DNA from: a bacterium
GTDB taxonomy: Bacteria > Chloroflexota > Dormibacteria > Dormibacterales > Dormibacteraceae
Length of the DNA: 64,000 bases
NCBI GenBank assembly: GCA_004299235.1
Contig: SCQL01000031.1
Location: 310,001-374,000, forward strand
Direction: 5' to 3'
Position numbers and translations under genes: made by a program. How positions within the stretch are numbered: the first letter of the stretch is position 1; each line of letters begins with the position of its first letter. Positions 36,532 to 44,504 of the stretch are shown in pieces. The notes beneath the pieces are model-generated. The model worked only from the letters and a program-made list of their open reading frames with translations. It made no database searches and had not been told where the DNA came from.

Positions 36532-36897
36532 TTAGACGTCGAGCAGGGACACGTCGAGGTTCTTGAGCCCTTCGGGTGGGTCGACTCCGGCGTTTTGCAA
36601 CCGCTTCAGCAGCGCCAGGATGAAGCGGACGCCCGCGAGGTTGACGCCGTGCTTCCTCGTGAGCGTTTGGATCGCCTGCAGCTTCATCACGTCTCGACGC
36701 GAGTAGCGCCGGCGATTGGTCACCGTCCGCTTGGGATGGATCATGTCCAAGTGCTCGTACATCATCAGAGTGCGCGGGTGCGTCTCCAGGATCTCGGACG
36801 CCACGCTGAGGGTGAAGATGGGCTTGTCCAGATCGATGCCCGCTTCGTGAGAAGCCACGGTTGAAGCCGCGACAGGATCGCGCTGCTTGACCTTCAT
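36532..36897 (-). CDS. HspR-like MerR-family regulator
   Basis: 121 aa. The HTH is FTLSVASEILETHPRTLMMYE, which matches HspR proteins (VAxxLxxHPxTLRxYE). RRRYSRRDVMKLQAIQ is the wing and linker, and a coiled dimerisation helix follows. HspR proteins repress chaperone operons, but no dnaK/clpB lies here. A consensus TATAAT (36917-36922) and a 14-bp palindrome lie upstream. Confidence 0.8.
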   Translation of the reverse strand: MKVKQRDPVAASTVASHEAGIDLDKPIFTLSVASEILETHPRTLMMYEHLDMIHPKRTVTNRRRYSRRDVMKLQAIQTLTRKHGVNLAGVRFILALLKRLQNAGVDPPEGLKNLDVSLLDV

Positions 36898-36916
36898 ATG
36901 CTTCTCGACGGGCCGG

Positions 36917-36935
36917 ATTATATCGTTTGAACGAT
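36917..36935 (-). promoter_or_regulatory. Promoter and palindromic operator of the HspR-like gene
   Basis: Minus-strand TATAAT (36917-36922) abuts the perfect palindrome ATCGTTTGAACGAT (36922-36935). A repressor bound there would cover the promoter spacer, so autoregulation is likely. Confidence 0.5.
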
Positions 36936-36965
36936 TGTCATCCTAACTTTGGGTTACAGGGGCGG

Positions 36966-37023
36966 TTGCAGGTTGTTTCAATTCTGAAGCCAGTTAACAC
37001 TCCCTGCAAAGTATTTTTGTTAA
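36966..37023. repeat. Interleaved inverted repeats in the MntP-like upstream region
   Basis: TTGCAGG (36966-36972) pairs with CCTGCAA (37003-37009), and TTAACA (36994-36999) pairs with TGTTAA (37018-37023). The order A-B-A'-B' is pseudoknot-like. It could be two overlapping operators or a structured RNA. Confidence 0.35.
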
Positions 37024-37050
37024 GGCGTATGAGCCACCTGACTACACGCG

Positions 37051-37077
37051 AGGCGCTTCCCGCGCCTCCATATAGTT
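37051..37077 (+). promoter_or_regulatory. Operator-like hairpin and -10 of the MntP-like gene
   Basis: GAGGCGC-TTCCC-GCGCCTC (37051-37069) is a perfect 7-bp inverted repeat placed over the expected -35/spacer of the TATAGT -10 (37072-37077), which lies 6 nt before the GTG. The position suits a repressor site; no U-tract follows, so it is not a classical terminator. Confidence 0.45.
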
Positions 37078-37083
37078 ACCGGC

Positions 37084-37638
37084 GTGCCCGGACTCGCCAG
37101 CCTCCTGCTCGTCAGCGCTTCGGTCGGCCTCAGCAACTTTGCGGGGGCGATCGGCATCGGGTTGAGCGGGATCGACGCGCGGACCCGCATCCGGGTCGGC
37201 GTCGCCTTCGGTCTGTTCGAGGCGACAATGCCGATCCTCGGCCTGCTCCTGGGTCAAGCGGTGGCCGGCTTCTTCGGCCACTACGCGAAGTACGCCGGGG
37301 GCGCCATCCTGATCCTCACCGGCCTGTACACGATCTGGCAGGGCCGCCACACGGTCGCCGCGGAGCCACCATCCCGGGATCTGGGCACCCATCGCCTGAT
37401 CGTCACCGCGCTCGCGCTGAGCATCGACAATCTCGCCGTCGGCTTTGCCCTCGCCATCTATCACATCCAGATCGTCCTGGCCGCGGCGACGATGGGCGTG
37501 GTCAGCGTCGGCATGTCGCTGGTCGGGCTTGAGCTCGGCAACCGGCTCGGCGCCCGCGTGGAAGCGTGGAGCGAAGAGTTGAGCGGGGCGGTGCTCATCG
37601 CCGTCGGCGCCGCCGTCGCGGCCGGGCTGCTGGGCTAG
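37084..37638 (+). CDS. MntP-like manganese/cation efflux membrane protein
   Basis: 184 aa with six TM helices in two related halves. Each half opens with the small/polar pattern of MntP (SASVGLSNFAGAIGIGLSG and ALSIDNLAVGFALAIYH); MntP keeps an Asp in each half, and here the first half has Asn, so metal preference may differ. Start GTG at 37084. Confidence 0.7.
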   Translation: MPGLASLLLVSASVGLSNFAGAIGIGLSGIDARTRIRVGVAFGLFEATMPILGLLLGQAVAGFFGHYAKYAGGAILILTGLYTIWQGRHTVAAEPPSRDLGTHRLIVTALALSIDNLAVGFALAIYHIQIVLAAATMGVVSVGMSLVGLELGNRLGARVEAWSEELSGAVLIAVGAAVAAGLLG

Positions 37639-37643
37639 CGACC

Positions 37644-37649
37644 TACGAT
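37644..37649 (+). promoter_or_regulatory. -10 element of the enoyl-CoA hydratase gene
   Basis: TACGAT, 6 nt before the GTG at 37656. Confidence 0.45.
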
Positions 37650-37655
37650 ATCGAC

Positions 37656-38450
37656 GTGACTGAGAGCCCCGCCCTGGACCAGGTAGCGCTCGCGGTGGAC
37701 AGTCACGTCGTCACGCTCACCCTCAACCGCCCCGAGCAGCGCAACCCGCTGTCGGCGGCCATGCTCCGCGAGCTCGTGACGGCATTTCGATGGTGCCAGG
37801 GGGAGCCGGAGGTGCGGGTCGTGGTCGTCACGGGTGCGGGCGACCGTGCCTTCTGTGCCGGCGCCGACCTCACCAGTTTCGAGGCCGATGCCTCGGAGCT
37901 GGAGCGCCATCGCGGCCGCGACCTGTTCGTCGAGCTGTTCGCTCTGATGGCCAGCCTCGGCAAGCCGATCGTCGGCCGGATCAACGGCCATGCGCTCGCC
38001 GGCGGGCTGGGCCTCGCCGGCTCGTGCGATCTGCTGGTCGCGGTCGACACCGCCACCTTCGGCACGCCGGAGGTCAACGTGGGCGTCTGGCCGATGATGA
38101 TCCAGGCGGTCCTAGCCCGAAACCTCCCGCGCAAGACGCTCCTGGAGATGATGATGCTGGGCGACCGCTGGACGGCGACGCAGATGCAGTCGCTGGGCCT
38201 GGTCAACCGGGTCGTGACGCACGACCAGCTGGACAGCGCGGTTCGAGAGATCACCGAGAAGCTGGCCCGGAAGTCGCCGGCGGTGATGCGGCTCGGCCGC
38301 GATTCGTTCTACCGTCAGCAGGACATGGAGTTCCACGCCGCCCTCGATTACCTGCAGGGCCAGCTGACGCTGGTGACGCTGACCGAAGACTCGAAAGAAG
38401 GGATCAAGGCCTTCTTCGAGAAGCGCGAGCCGGACTTCAAGGGGCGGTGA
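37656..38450 (+). CDS. Enoyl-CoA hydratase/isomerase family protein
   Basis: 264-aa crotonase-fold protein: LNRPEQRNPLSAAML, AFCAGADLTSF (oxyanion hole) and GHALAGGLGLAGSCDL. The typical catalytic Glu of hydratases is not obvious at the second position (TPEVNVGVWPMM has one Glu). The GTG at 37656 is favoured by a TACGAT just upstream. Its TGA overlaps the start of the carboxyltransferase, as in leucine/isovalerate or geranyl-type catabolic clusters. Confidence 0.88.
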   Translation: MTESPALDQVALAVDSHVVTLTLNRPEQRNPLSAAMLRELVTAFRWCQGEPEVRVVVVTGAGDRAFCAGADLTSFEADASELERHRGRDLFVELFALMASLGKPIVGRINGHALAGGLGLAGSCDLLVAVDTATFGTPEVNVGVWPMMIQAVLARNLPRKTLLEMMMLGDRWTATQMQSLGLVNRVVTHDQLDSAVREITEKLARKSPAVMRLGRDSFYRQQDMEFHAALDYLQGQLTLVTLTEDSKEGIKAFFEKREPDFKGR

Positions 38451-39979
38451 CCCGGATGGGCGATACGCGGCATCGCGAGCTGCGCGAGCGGGCGCTCAAG
38501 GGCGGGACGCGCTACCTGCCCAAGCTGCGCGCGCAGCACAAGCTGACCGCCCGCGAGCGGCTCGACCTGCTGCTGGACAGGGACTCGTTCGTCGAGGACG
38601 GGCTCTACGCCAACGTCCTGGCGGAGGAGCTGCCCGCGGACGGCGTGGTGACCGGCCTCGGTACCATCGACGGCCGTCAGGTCACGGTCATGGCCAACGA
38701 TCCGACCGTGAAGGCCGGGAGCTGGGGCGCGCGCACGGTCGAAAAGATCGTGCGCATCCAGGAGACCGCCGCCCGGCTCCGCGTGCCGCTGTTCTATCTC
38801 GTCGACTCGGCCGGCGCCCGGATCACCGACCAGATCGACATGTTTCCGGGGCGCCGTCACGCCGGGCGCATCTTCTTCAACGAGGTCCAACTGTCGGGCC
38901 TCGTGCCGCAGATCTGCCTGCTCTTCGGCCCTTCGGCCGCCGGCGGCGCCTACATCCCAGCGTTCTGTGACGTGGTCGTCATGGTCGAGGGCAACGCTTC
39001 GATGTATCTCGGCTCGCCCCGCATGGTCGAGGTCGTGGTGGGTGAGAAGGTGACCCTGGAGGAGCTGGGCGGAGCGCGCATGCACTGCACCGACAGTGGA
39101 TGCGGCGACGTGCTCGTCGCCGACGACAAGGAGGCGATCGACTTCGCCCGTGCCTATCTCAGGTTCATGCCGCAGCACTCGGGTGAGAAGCCGGCGGCCT
39201 GCACGGCAAGAGCGGCGCTGGCGGGGTCGAAACCGATCGAGGAGCTGATCCCCGCCGAGGCCAATCGCGGCTACGACATGCGCAAGGTGATCAACGCCAT
39301 CGTCGACGAGGGCAGCTGGCTGGAGATGAAGAAGCTCTTCGCCAAAGAGCTGCTCACCGGCTTCGCGCGCCTCGACGGCCACGCCGTCGGCATCCTGGCC
39401 AACCAGCCGATGCAGAAGGGCGGAGTGCTCTTCAACGACTCGGCCGACAAGGCCGCGCGCTTCATCCTGCTCTGCGACGCGTTCGAGATCCCGCTCCTCT
39501 TCATGGCCGACGTCCCCGGTTTCATGATCGGCACCGACGTCGAGCGCCGGGGCATCATCCGCCACGGCGCGAAGATGATCAGCGCGGTCTCCGAGGCGAC
39601 CGTGCCCAAGATCTCGGTGATCGTGCGCAAGGCGTACGGCGCGGGTCTTTACGCGATGGCCGGCCCCGCGTTTGATTCCGACTGCGTCATCGCGCTGCCG
39701 TCGGCGCAGATCGCGGTCATGGGCCCCGAGCCCGCCGTCAACGCCGTCTTCTACAACAAGCTGGCCGAGCTTCCGGAGGCGGAGCGGGCCGCGCACCGCA
39801 AGCAGCTCGAGGACGAGTACCGCCAGGACGTCGACCTCTACAAGCTGGCCGCCAACCTCATCGTCGACGACGTCGTCGAGCCGGAGCAGCTGCGCGGCGC
39901 GCTGATCGCCCGCTTCAAGGCGTACTCGACCCGGGTGTCAGCCCGGCCGGAGCGCAAGCACGGAGTCCCGCCCGTTTAG
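38447..39979 (+). CDS. Acyl-CoA carboxylase carboxyltransferase subunit
   Basis: 510 aa from GTG overlapping the hydratase stop (an ATG at 38456 is the alternative). N-terminal crotonase domain with KLTARERLDLLLD, SAGARI and GPSAAGGAYIPAF; C-terminal domain with DVPGFMIG and GAGLYAMAG. This is the 3-methylcrotonyl/propionyl-CoA type beta subunit. No biotin carboxylase gene is adjacent, so it must share one encoded elsewhere. Confidence 0.9.
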   Translation: MTRMGDTRHRELRERALKGGTRYLPKLRAQHKLTARERLDLLLDRDSFVEDGLYANVLAEELPADGVVTGLGTIDGRQVTVMANDPTVKAGSWGARTVEKIVRIQETAARLRVPLFYLVDSAGARITDQIDMFPGRRHAGRIFFNEVQLSGLVPQICLLFGPSAAGGAYIPAFCDVVVMVEGNASMYLGSPRMVEVVVGEKVTLEELGGARMHCTDSGCGDVLVADDKEAIDFARAYLRFMPQHSGEKPAACTARAALAGSKPIEELIPAEANRGYDMRKVINAIVDEGSWLEMKKLFAKELLTGFARLDGHAVGILANQPMQKGGVLFNDSADKAARFILLCDAFEIPLLFMADVPGFMIGTDVERRGIIRHGAKMISAVSEATVPKISVIVRKAYGAGLYAMAGPAFDSDCVIALPSAQIAVMGPEPAVNAVFYNKLAELPEAERAAHRKQLEDEYRQDVDLYKLAANLIVDDVVEPEQLRGALIARFKAYSTRVSARPERKHGVPPV

Positions 39980-39995
39980 AGGCGCCGGAAAAGCG

Positions 39996-40655
39996 CTAGG
40001 CCCGGTGAAAGGGGACGGCGTAGTGCACCACGATCACGTAGAAGGTCACGCTGGCGGTGATCACCGCCAGGTGGAACAGCTCGTGGTAGCCGAACACTCG
40101 CGGCCATAGGCGCGGCTTCTTGAACGCATAGGCCGCGGCACCCAGCGAGTACTGCAGGCCACCGAGGGCCATGAGCAGCGCCGCCACCCAACCCAGCGCG
40201 GCGGTCAGCGGGACCAGCACGATGACGGCCAGCCAGCCCATCGCGAGGTAAAGCGAAGCCAGGAGCAGCCGCGGGATGCGCAGGAATGGCGCCGCGCCCA
40301 CCACGCCGGCGGCGGCGCAGGTCCAGATCGCGGCCAGCGCCGCGGCGCGCCACCAGCCCCTCATGACGTTGAAGACCAGGGGCGTGTAGGTCGCGGCGAT
40401 GCAAACGAAGATCGTGGCGTGGTCCGCCCGGCGCAGCCAGTCCTTCACCCTGGGCGGCCAGTTGAAGACGTGGTACGTCGCGCTGACCGCGAACAGGAGC
40501 ACCAGGCCCGCCCCGTACACCGCCATGGAGACGAGCTTGGCGGCGTCATGGCGGGTGATGACGATCAAAGCCACCAGGCCGGCCACCGCGACCAGTGCCG
40601 CGGCGGCGTGGGACCATCCTCGCATCAACGGCTTGGCCGGCTGCTGCAGCTTCAT
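39996..40655 (-). CDS. trhA: Hemolysin III / TrhA (PAQR) family membrane protein
   Basis: 219 aa with seven TM helices. Family metal-site residues are visible: SATYHVFNW after helix 2 and the terminal FGYHELFHLAVI. I chose the ATG giving MKLQQPAK, 10 nt after a TACGAT -10 (40666-40671). PAQR proteins are thought to be metal-dependent lipid hydrolases or membrane-homeostasis factors. Confidence 0.87.
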   Translation of the reverse strand: MKLQQPAKPLMRGWSHAAAALVAVAGLVALIVITRHDAAKLVSMAVYGAGLVLLFAVSATYHVFNWPPRVKDWLRRADHATIFVCIAATYTPLVFNVMRGWWRAAALAAIWTCAAAGVVGAAPFLRIPRLLLASLYLAMGWLAVIVLVPLTAALGWVAALLMALGGLQYSLGAAAYAFKKPRLWPRVFGYHELFHLAVITASVTFYVIVVHYAVPFHRA

Positions 40656-40675
40656 GACACGTTGCATCGTACTGG

Positions 40676-41431
40676 TCAGATCAAGCGCGACGCCGCCAAC
40701 CCGACCGCCAGCGCGACCACTCCCCAGGAGAAAGCTCGCAGGGCCTGCTCCAGCGGTCGAAGCAAGGTTGACTCGTCGACGGCCACTTCCGAGCCGTCGC
40801 TCATGGTCATGGTGCCCCTCACCGACCGGCTGCGCCGGCGCACCAGCCGGGCGGGCGTGCTGAGCATCCGCTGGCCGTACGAGAGCGCGTAGGCGCCGCC
40901 GGCAGCCGCCACGGCGCCGATTGACACTCGCCCGGTCTGCGCGAAGTAGGCGGTCAGCACCGGGAACGCGCCCCATGAGACGGCGAACCAGAAGTCTCCA
41001 TGCAGCCGCCCGCCCAGCAGCTCGAGGCTGTAGGCGAAGACGAACACGACGCCGGCGGCAATGAACGGCACCAGCCCCAGGCCGGCAACCGGCACGCCCG
41101 CGATGCCGAGGCCGACGGCGCCGGCGAGCCCGATGGCGGCGGCCGTCCACAGGACGGCGCTCGGGATCTCGGTCCGCAGCGGACGGCCCTTCAGCTCATC
41201 CAGCGCATGGGCGGAGATGCCGACCGCCAGGAAGAAGGCCAGCAGTGTGGCGGCCAGGCGCACGGCGCTCACCGACGGCGCGAGGCTCGCGCCGATGACG
41301 ACGTAGGACAGGTGCCAGAGCGTGTAGGGCGGGTGGAGCACCGCCCAGGCGTCCCGGCGCCGGCCGCGCGTGCGAGCGGCGTAGAAGGCGGGAGCCAGGG
41401 GCTCCGACGGCTGGGTGCTGGCAGAAGGCAC
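40676..41431 (-). CDS. Polytopic membrane protein, UbiA-like
   Basis: 251 aa, about seven hydrophobic helices. The opening VLHPPYTLWHLSYVVIGASLA and the loop HALDELKGRPLRTEIP resemble the first motif of UbiA prenyltransferases (Asp-rich loop then Arg-Pro), but the canonical NDxxD is reduced. A GTG start 3 nt after the methyltransferase gene and the partner's identity support quinone synthesis; this is a weak call. Confidence 0.45.
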   Translation of the reverse strand: MPSASTQPSEPLAPAFYAARTRGRRRDAWAVLHPPYTLWHLSYVVIGASLAPSVSAVRLAATLLAFFLAVGISAHALDELKGRPLRTEIPSAVLWTAAAIGLAGAVGLGIAGVPVAGLGLVPFIAAGVVFVFAYSLELLGGRLHGDFWFAVSWGAFPVLTAYFAQTGRVSIGAVAAAGGAYALSYGQRMLSTPARLVRRRSRSVRGTMTMSDGSEVAVDESTLLRPLEQALRAFSWGVVALAVGLAASRLI

Positions 41432-41434
41432 TCT

Positions 41435-42172
41435 CTACCGCTTGGTGCCCCACATCACGACGCCGCCGCCGAGACTCATGACGCGGCACCCTACGTCCTC
41501 CATCCCCGCCGACCGCCAGGCTTCGACGAGTCGCGTCAGGGGCACGCGGCGGTAGTGCGCCTGGATGTTGGGGCCGAGAAATCGACCGACGCGCCACCAG
41601 GCCGGGCCGCCGAACAGCCAGCCGGCGACGGGCAGCAGCGATCGCGTGTAGAGCCACCAGGCCGCCCGCCACACCATGTGAGGCGGGACGAAGAAATCGA
41701 GGCTGGCCATGACGCCACCAGGTCGGAGGACGCGCGCGAGCTCGGCGACGGTCGCCTGAGGGTCGGCGACATAGCGCAACAGGTACGTGAAGCTGACGGC
41801 GTCAAACGCCTCAGCCGCGAAACCAAGCTCCTCCGCCCGGCCGGCCTGGAGCCGGATGCGCCCGGCCCTGCCCGCCGCGCGCACGCGCTCGCGGCCTCTC
41901 TCGAGCATCGCCTCACTGAGATCGACTCCGATGACCTCCGCCTCGGTTTCCCCGGCCAGCGCGAGAGCCACGGCGGCGGTGCCGGTGGCGACGTCGAGGA
42001 TCTTTCCCGGCCGACTCGACGCGATGCGTTTCACCAGCTCTCGGCGCCAGCGCGCGTTCTGGCCGAACGACAAGACCTCGGCCAGCAGGTCGTAGCGCCG
42101 GGGCAGGCCCTCGAACAGACCGACCGCGAAATCGTTCTCGGCAGCCGCAGACGGCGAACCTGCGCGCCTCAC
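41435..42172 (-). CDS. UbiE/MenG-like SAM-dependent methyltransferase
   Basis: 245 aa. Motif I ILDVATGTAAVALALA, VIGVDLSEAML, and the UbiE-like LFEGLPRRYDLLAEVLSFGQNARWRREL at the N-terminus. Likely methylates a demethylmenaquinone-type ring. A TACCCT -10 (42182-42187) lies 9 nt before the GTG. Confidence 0.85.
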   Translation of the reverse strand: MRRAGSPSAAAENDFAVGLFEGLPRRYDLLAEVLSFGQNARWRRELVKRIASSRPGKILDVATGTAAVALALAGETEAEVIGVDLSEAMLERGRERVRAAGRAGRIRLQAGRAEELGFAAEAFDAVSFTYLLRYVADPQATVAELARVLRPGGVMASLDFFVPPHMVWRAAWWLYTRSLLPVAGWLFGGPAWWRVGRFLGPNIQAHYRRVPLTRLVEAWRSAGMEDVGCRVMSLGGGVVMWGTKR

Positions 42173-42272
42173 TCGGACTCCAGGGTACGGTTTCGCCGCC
42201 CTTGTTGGCCCACACTAGCGGAATGTTGGGCGGATACGGTCGGCACCTCGGCAACCGGGCCCGCAGGCACCG

Positions 42273-43052
42273 ATGACGCTCGGTCCTGAACAGGATTCCG
42301 AGCGTCTCGTGGCCTGGCAGGCGGACGCGCTCGAGGCCCATCGTGCCGACACCGAGCTGCTTTCCATCGGCCCGTTTCGAGCCCTCCTGTCCACCGCCGG
42401 AGAGCCCAGCGGCTGGGTGACGCTCGTGGATGGCGAGATCACGCAGGCGGAGACTGCCAAGGGCGTCTCGAAGCTACGGGCCACGTTCAAGAAGCGCGGG
42501 GCGGCTCTGGAGATCGAGTACAACGAGGCGGCCTTTCCGCAGGTCGGGCCCTGGCTGGAGGCGGCGGGCCTCAAGGTGGAGGAGCGGAACCCGCTGATGT
42601 CATGCCGGCCAGCTCGTTTCAAGCCCTTCGCGGCGCCGGACGTCGTCCTCACCCGGCTCACGCCGACCTCGAAGCCCGCCGAGCTGCAGGCCTTCCAGAC
42701 GATGAGATGGACCAGTGGGGGCGACAGCGATCGACCAGCGCCGCCCGTGGAACGGCTGCAACAGGAGCTGGCCGTCTCGAGCAGCGTCTTTCTGCTCGCA
42801 TGGCTCGACTGGGAGCCCGCCGGCACGGGGGTGTCGCATGCGCTCAAGGGCGCCGCGGAGGTCGTCGGCGTCGCCACCCGAGCGGACGTGAGGCGGCGAG
42901 GAGTGGCCGCGACCGTCACCTCCGAGCTGGTGTCACGGCATTTCGCCGCGGGAGGGGACTTCGTCTTCCTCGACGCCGCCAACGAAGGGGCCGCGAGGGT
43001 CTACGAGCGGCTGGGGTTCACGAGGTTCGGCGCCAAGCTCGCCTACCGCTGA
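42273..43052 (+). CDS. GNAT-family N-acetyltransferase
   Basis: 259 aa. The N-terminal 120 residues are a separate domain; the C-terminal half has the acetyl-CoA loop VATRADVRRRGVAATV and YERLGFTRFG. Substrate unknown. It is divergent to ubiE with a 100-nt spacer. Confidence 0.8.
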   Translation: MTLGPEQDSERLVAWQADALEAHRADTELLSIGPFRALLSTAGEPSGWVTLVDGEITQAETAKGVSKLRATFKKRGAALEIEYNEAAFPQVGPWLEAAGLKVEERNPLMSCRPARFKPFAAPDVVLTRLTPTSKPAELQAFQTMRWTSGGDSDRPAPPVERLQQELAVSSSVFLLAWLDWEPAGTGVSHALKGAAEVVGVATRADVRRRGVAATVTSELVSRHFAAGGDFVFLDAANEGAARVYERLGFTRFGAKLAYR

Positions 43053-43106
43053 TCCCGACCCGCCGGGGGGCCGCCGATCTCCCGCCCGCTATCGTTGACG
43101 TTCACG

Positions 43107-43847
43107 GTGGGCGCTCGCTTCAAACAGCCGAAAGATGCGGCTCAGCAACGGCCGGCCGGCATGGCCGGCAAGCTGCCGCCGATCATCCTCAAGGAGGTCT
43201 ACGAGCAACGGTTCGACGCGGCCGACCGGGCCGCCAAGGAGGCCATCTGGCGCGAGCTCGGGGCGTTCCTGCAGCGTTACATCGACCCGGGCGCGCGCGT
43301 GGTGGACATCGCCTGCGATCTTGGCTATTTCATCCGCAACATCAAAGCCGCGGATCGGTGGGCCACGGACATCCGCGACGTCGAGGGAGCGCTACCAAAA
43401 GCTGTGCACTTCGTGCGCGCCAGCGGGCTGGATCTCGCCGAAGTCATGCCCAACGATCATTTCGACCTCGCCTTTTTCAGCAACTACCTCGAGCACCTGC
43501 CGTCGACAGAAGCGGTGCTGCAGCAGCTTCGCGTCACCTTTTCGCTGCTGAAGCCCGGCGGTCGTGTGCTCATCCTGCAGCCGAACATCCGGCTGATCGG
43601 CGGCGCCTACTGGGATTTCATCGACCATCAGACCGCGCTCACGGAAAAAAGCCTGGCCGAGGCCGCGACCATGGCCGGGTTCAAGACCAAGCAGGTGATC
43701 GCCCGCTTTCTTCCGTACACGACCAAGAGCCGGATACCTCAGCACCCGATGCTGGTGCGAGCGTACCTCGCGTTCCCGCCGGCGTGGTGGGTGCTGGGCA
43801 AGCAAACCCTGTACCTGGGTGAGAAGCCGCTGCCGACGTCAGCGTGA
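43107..43847 (+). CDS. Class I SAM-dependent methyltransferase
   Basis: 246 aa from the GTG at 43107 (a TTG 12 nt upstream overlaps a TATCGT -10). Motif I VVDIACDLGYFIRNI, then DLAFFSNYLEHLPS and LKPGGRVLILQPNIRL. The DIAC motif replaces the usual DxGxG with DLG. Similar proteins occur in glycan clusters; the substrate is unknown. It is the last ordinary gene before the accessory island. Confidence 0.8.
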   Translation: MGARFKQPKDAAQQRPAGMAGKLPPIILKEVYEQRFDAADRAAKEAIWRELGAFLQRYIDPGARVVDIACDLGYFIRNIKAADRWATDIRDVEGALPKAVHFVRASGLDLAEVMPNDHFDLAFFSNYLEHLPSTEAVLQQLRVTFSLLKPGGRVLILQPNIRLIGGAYWDFIDHQTALTEKSLAEAATMAGFKTKQVIARFLPYTTKSRIPQHPMLVRAYLAFPPAWWVLGKQTLYLGEKPLPTSA

Positions 43848-44504
43848 AGTCCGCCGTCATCGACGAATCAGCGGCTCGTGGCAGCGGGTCTGATGGTGCA
43901 CCCAGCCTTCCACAATAAGAACCTTTTAGCAATTCTTAACTGGGGCGAGATCAGCCTGGCCGCAACTCACGCGAAGGTCCGCCGCGACGGATATCGATCT
44001 ACCGCCCACCCTGGCCTCGCAGGAACGAGCGGCTCGAAGTAGCAGAGCAGTATCCGCACGCAAGCGCCAAGCCGGCTGACTGCCGACCATGAACCCCGAC
44101 CCTAGGAGGTCTTGGAGAATCGCCCATCGCGCGCGAACGCCCCCAACCTCGTCTACGCCTCGTTGACTGCCCTGGCATTGGTCTCCCCCGGACGGACAGC
44201 TGCCAGCGCAGATGGCGGCTGCTGCCATTGGCGTCGGGTTCGCCACGCTGGCAGCGGGCATCGTAGTGTCCTCGGCTTATCCGTCCGACTCCTCCAAGGC
44301 CCGCTGAACCCAAATTTGCCGGTCCTTGGTGTCCTGACATGACCTTCTGGAGCCTCCCAGTGCCGGGATCTTGTGACCCGGCTTGACCCGGCGAAGGTCA
44401 CATCGGCGGAGCAACTAAATGCTTGCGACCTCTTTCCGCTTGTTGGGAATCAACTCCTTGCGGCTTTCACGTGTTGGGCTGGGAGGCTCCCGAACCACAA
44501 ACCA
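43848..44504. other. Gene-poor left border of the accessory island
   Basis: 657 nt with no confident gene and a drop in GC. It contains a consensus AGGAGGT (44104-44110) followed closely by a TTG reading frame to 44342 (76 aa, MENRPSRANAPNLVY...), and a second frame at 44212-44307 that encodes a 31-residue hydrophobic peptide. They look like remains of a membrane-protein gene, but I cannot name it. Confidence 0.4.
44349..44490. repeat. 12-bp inverted repeat pair
   Basis: GGAGCCTCCCAG (44349-44360) and CTGGGAGGCTCC (44479-44490) are exact inverted copies 118 nt apart, bounding a 142-bp segment downstream of the minus-strand lipoprotein gene. Possible MITE-like fragment or terminator structure; no flanking direct repeat was seen. 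Confidence 0.4.

Noticed and set aside
37051-37069. Manganese (yybP-ykoY) riboswitch before the MntP-like gene
   Set aside because: No family motifs were recognised, and a -10 hexamer lies between the hairpin and the start codon.
43980-44060. Second copy of the tRNA-Arg 3' end as an att site
   Set aside because: CTGGCCTCGCAGGAACGAG resembles the tRNA end only loosely; no exact repeat of useful length was found by eye.
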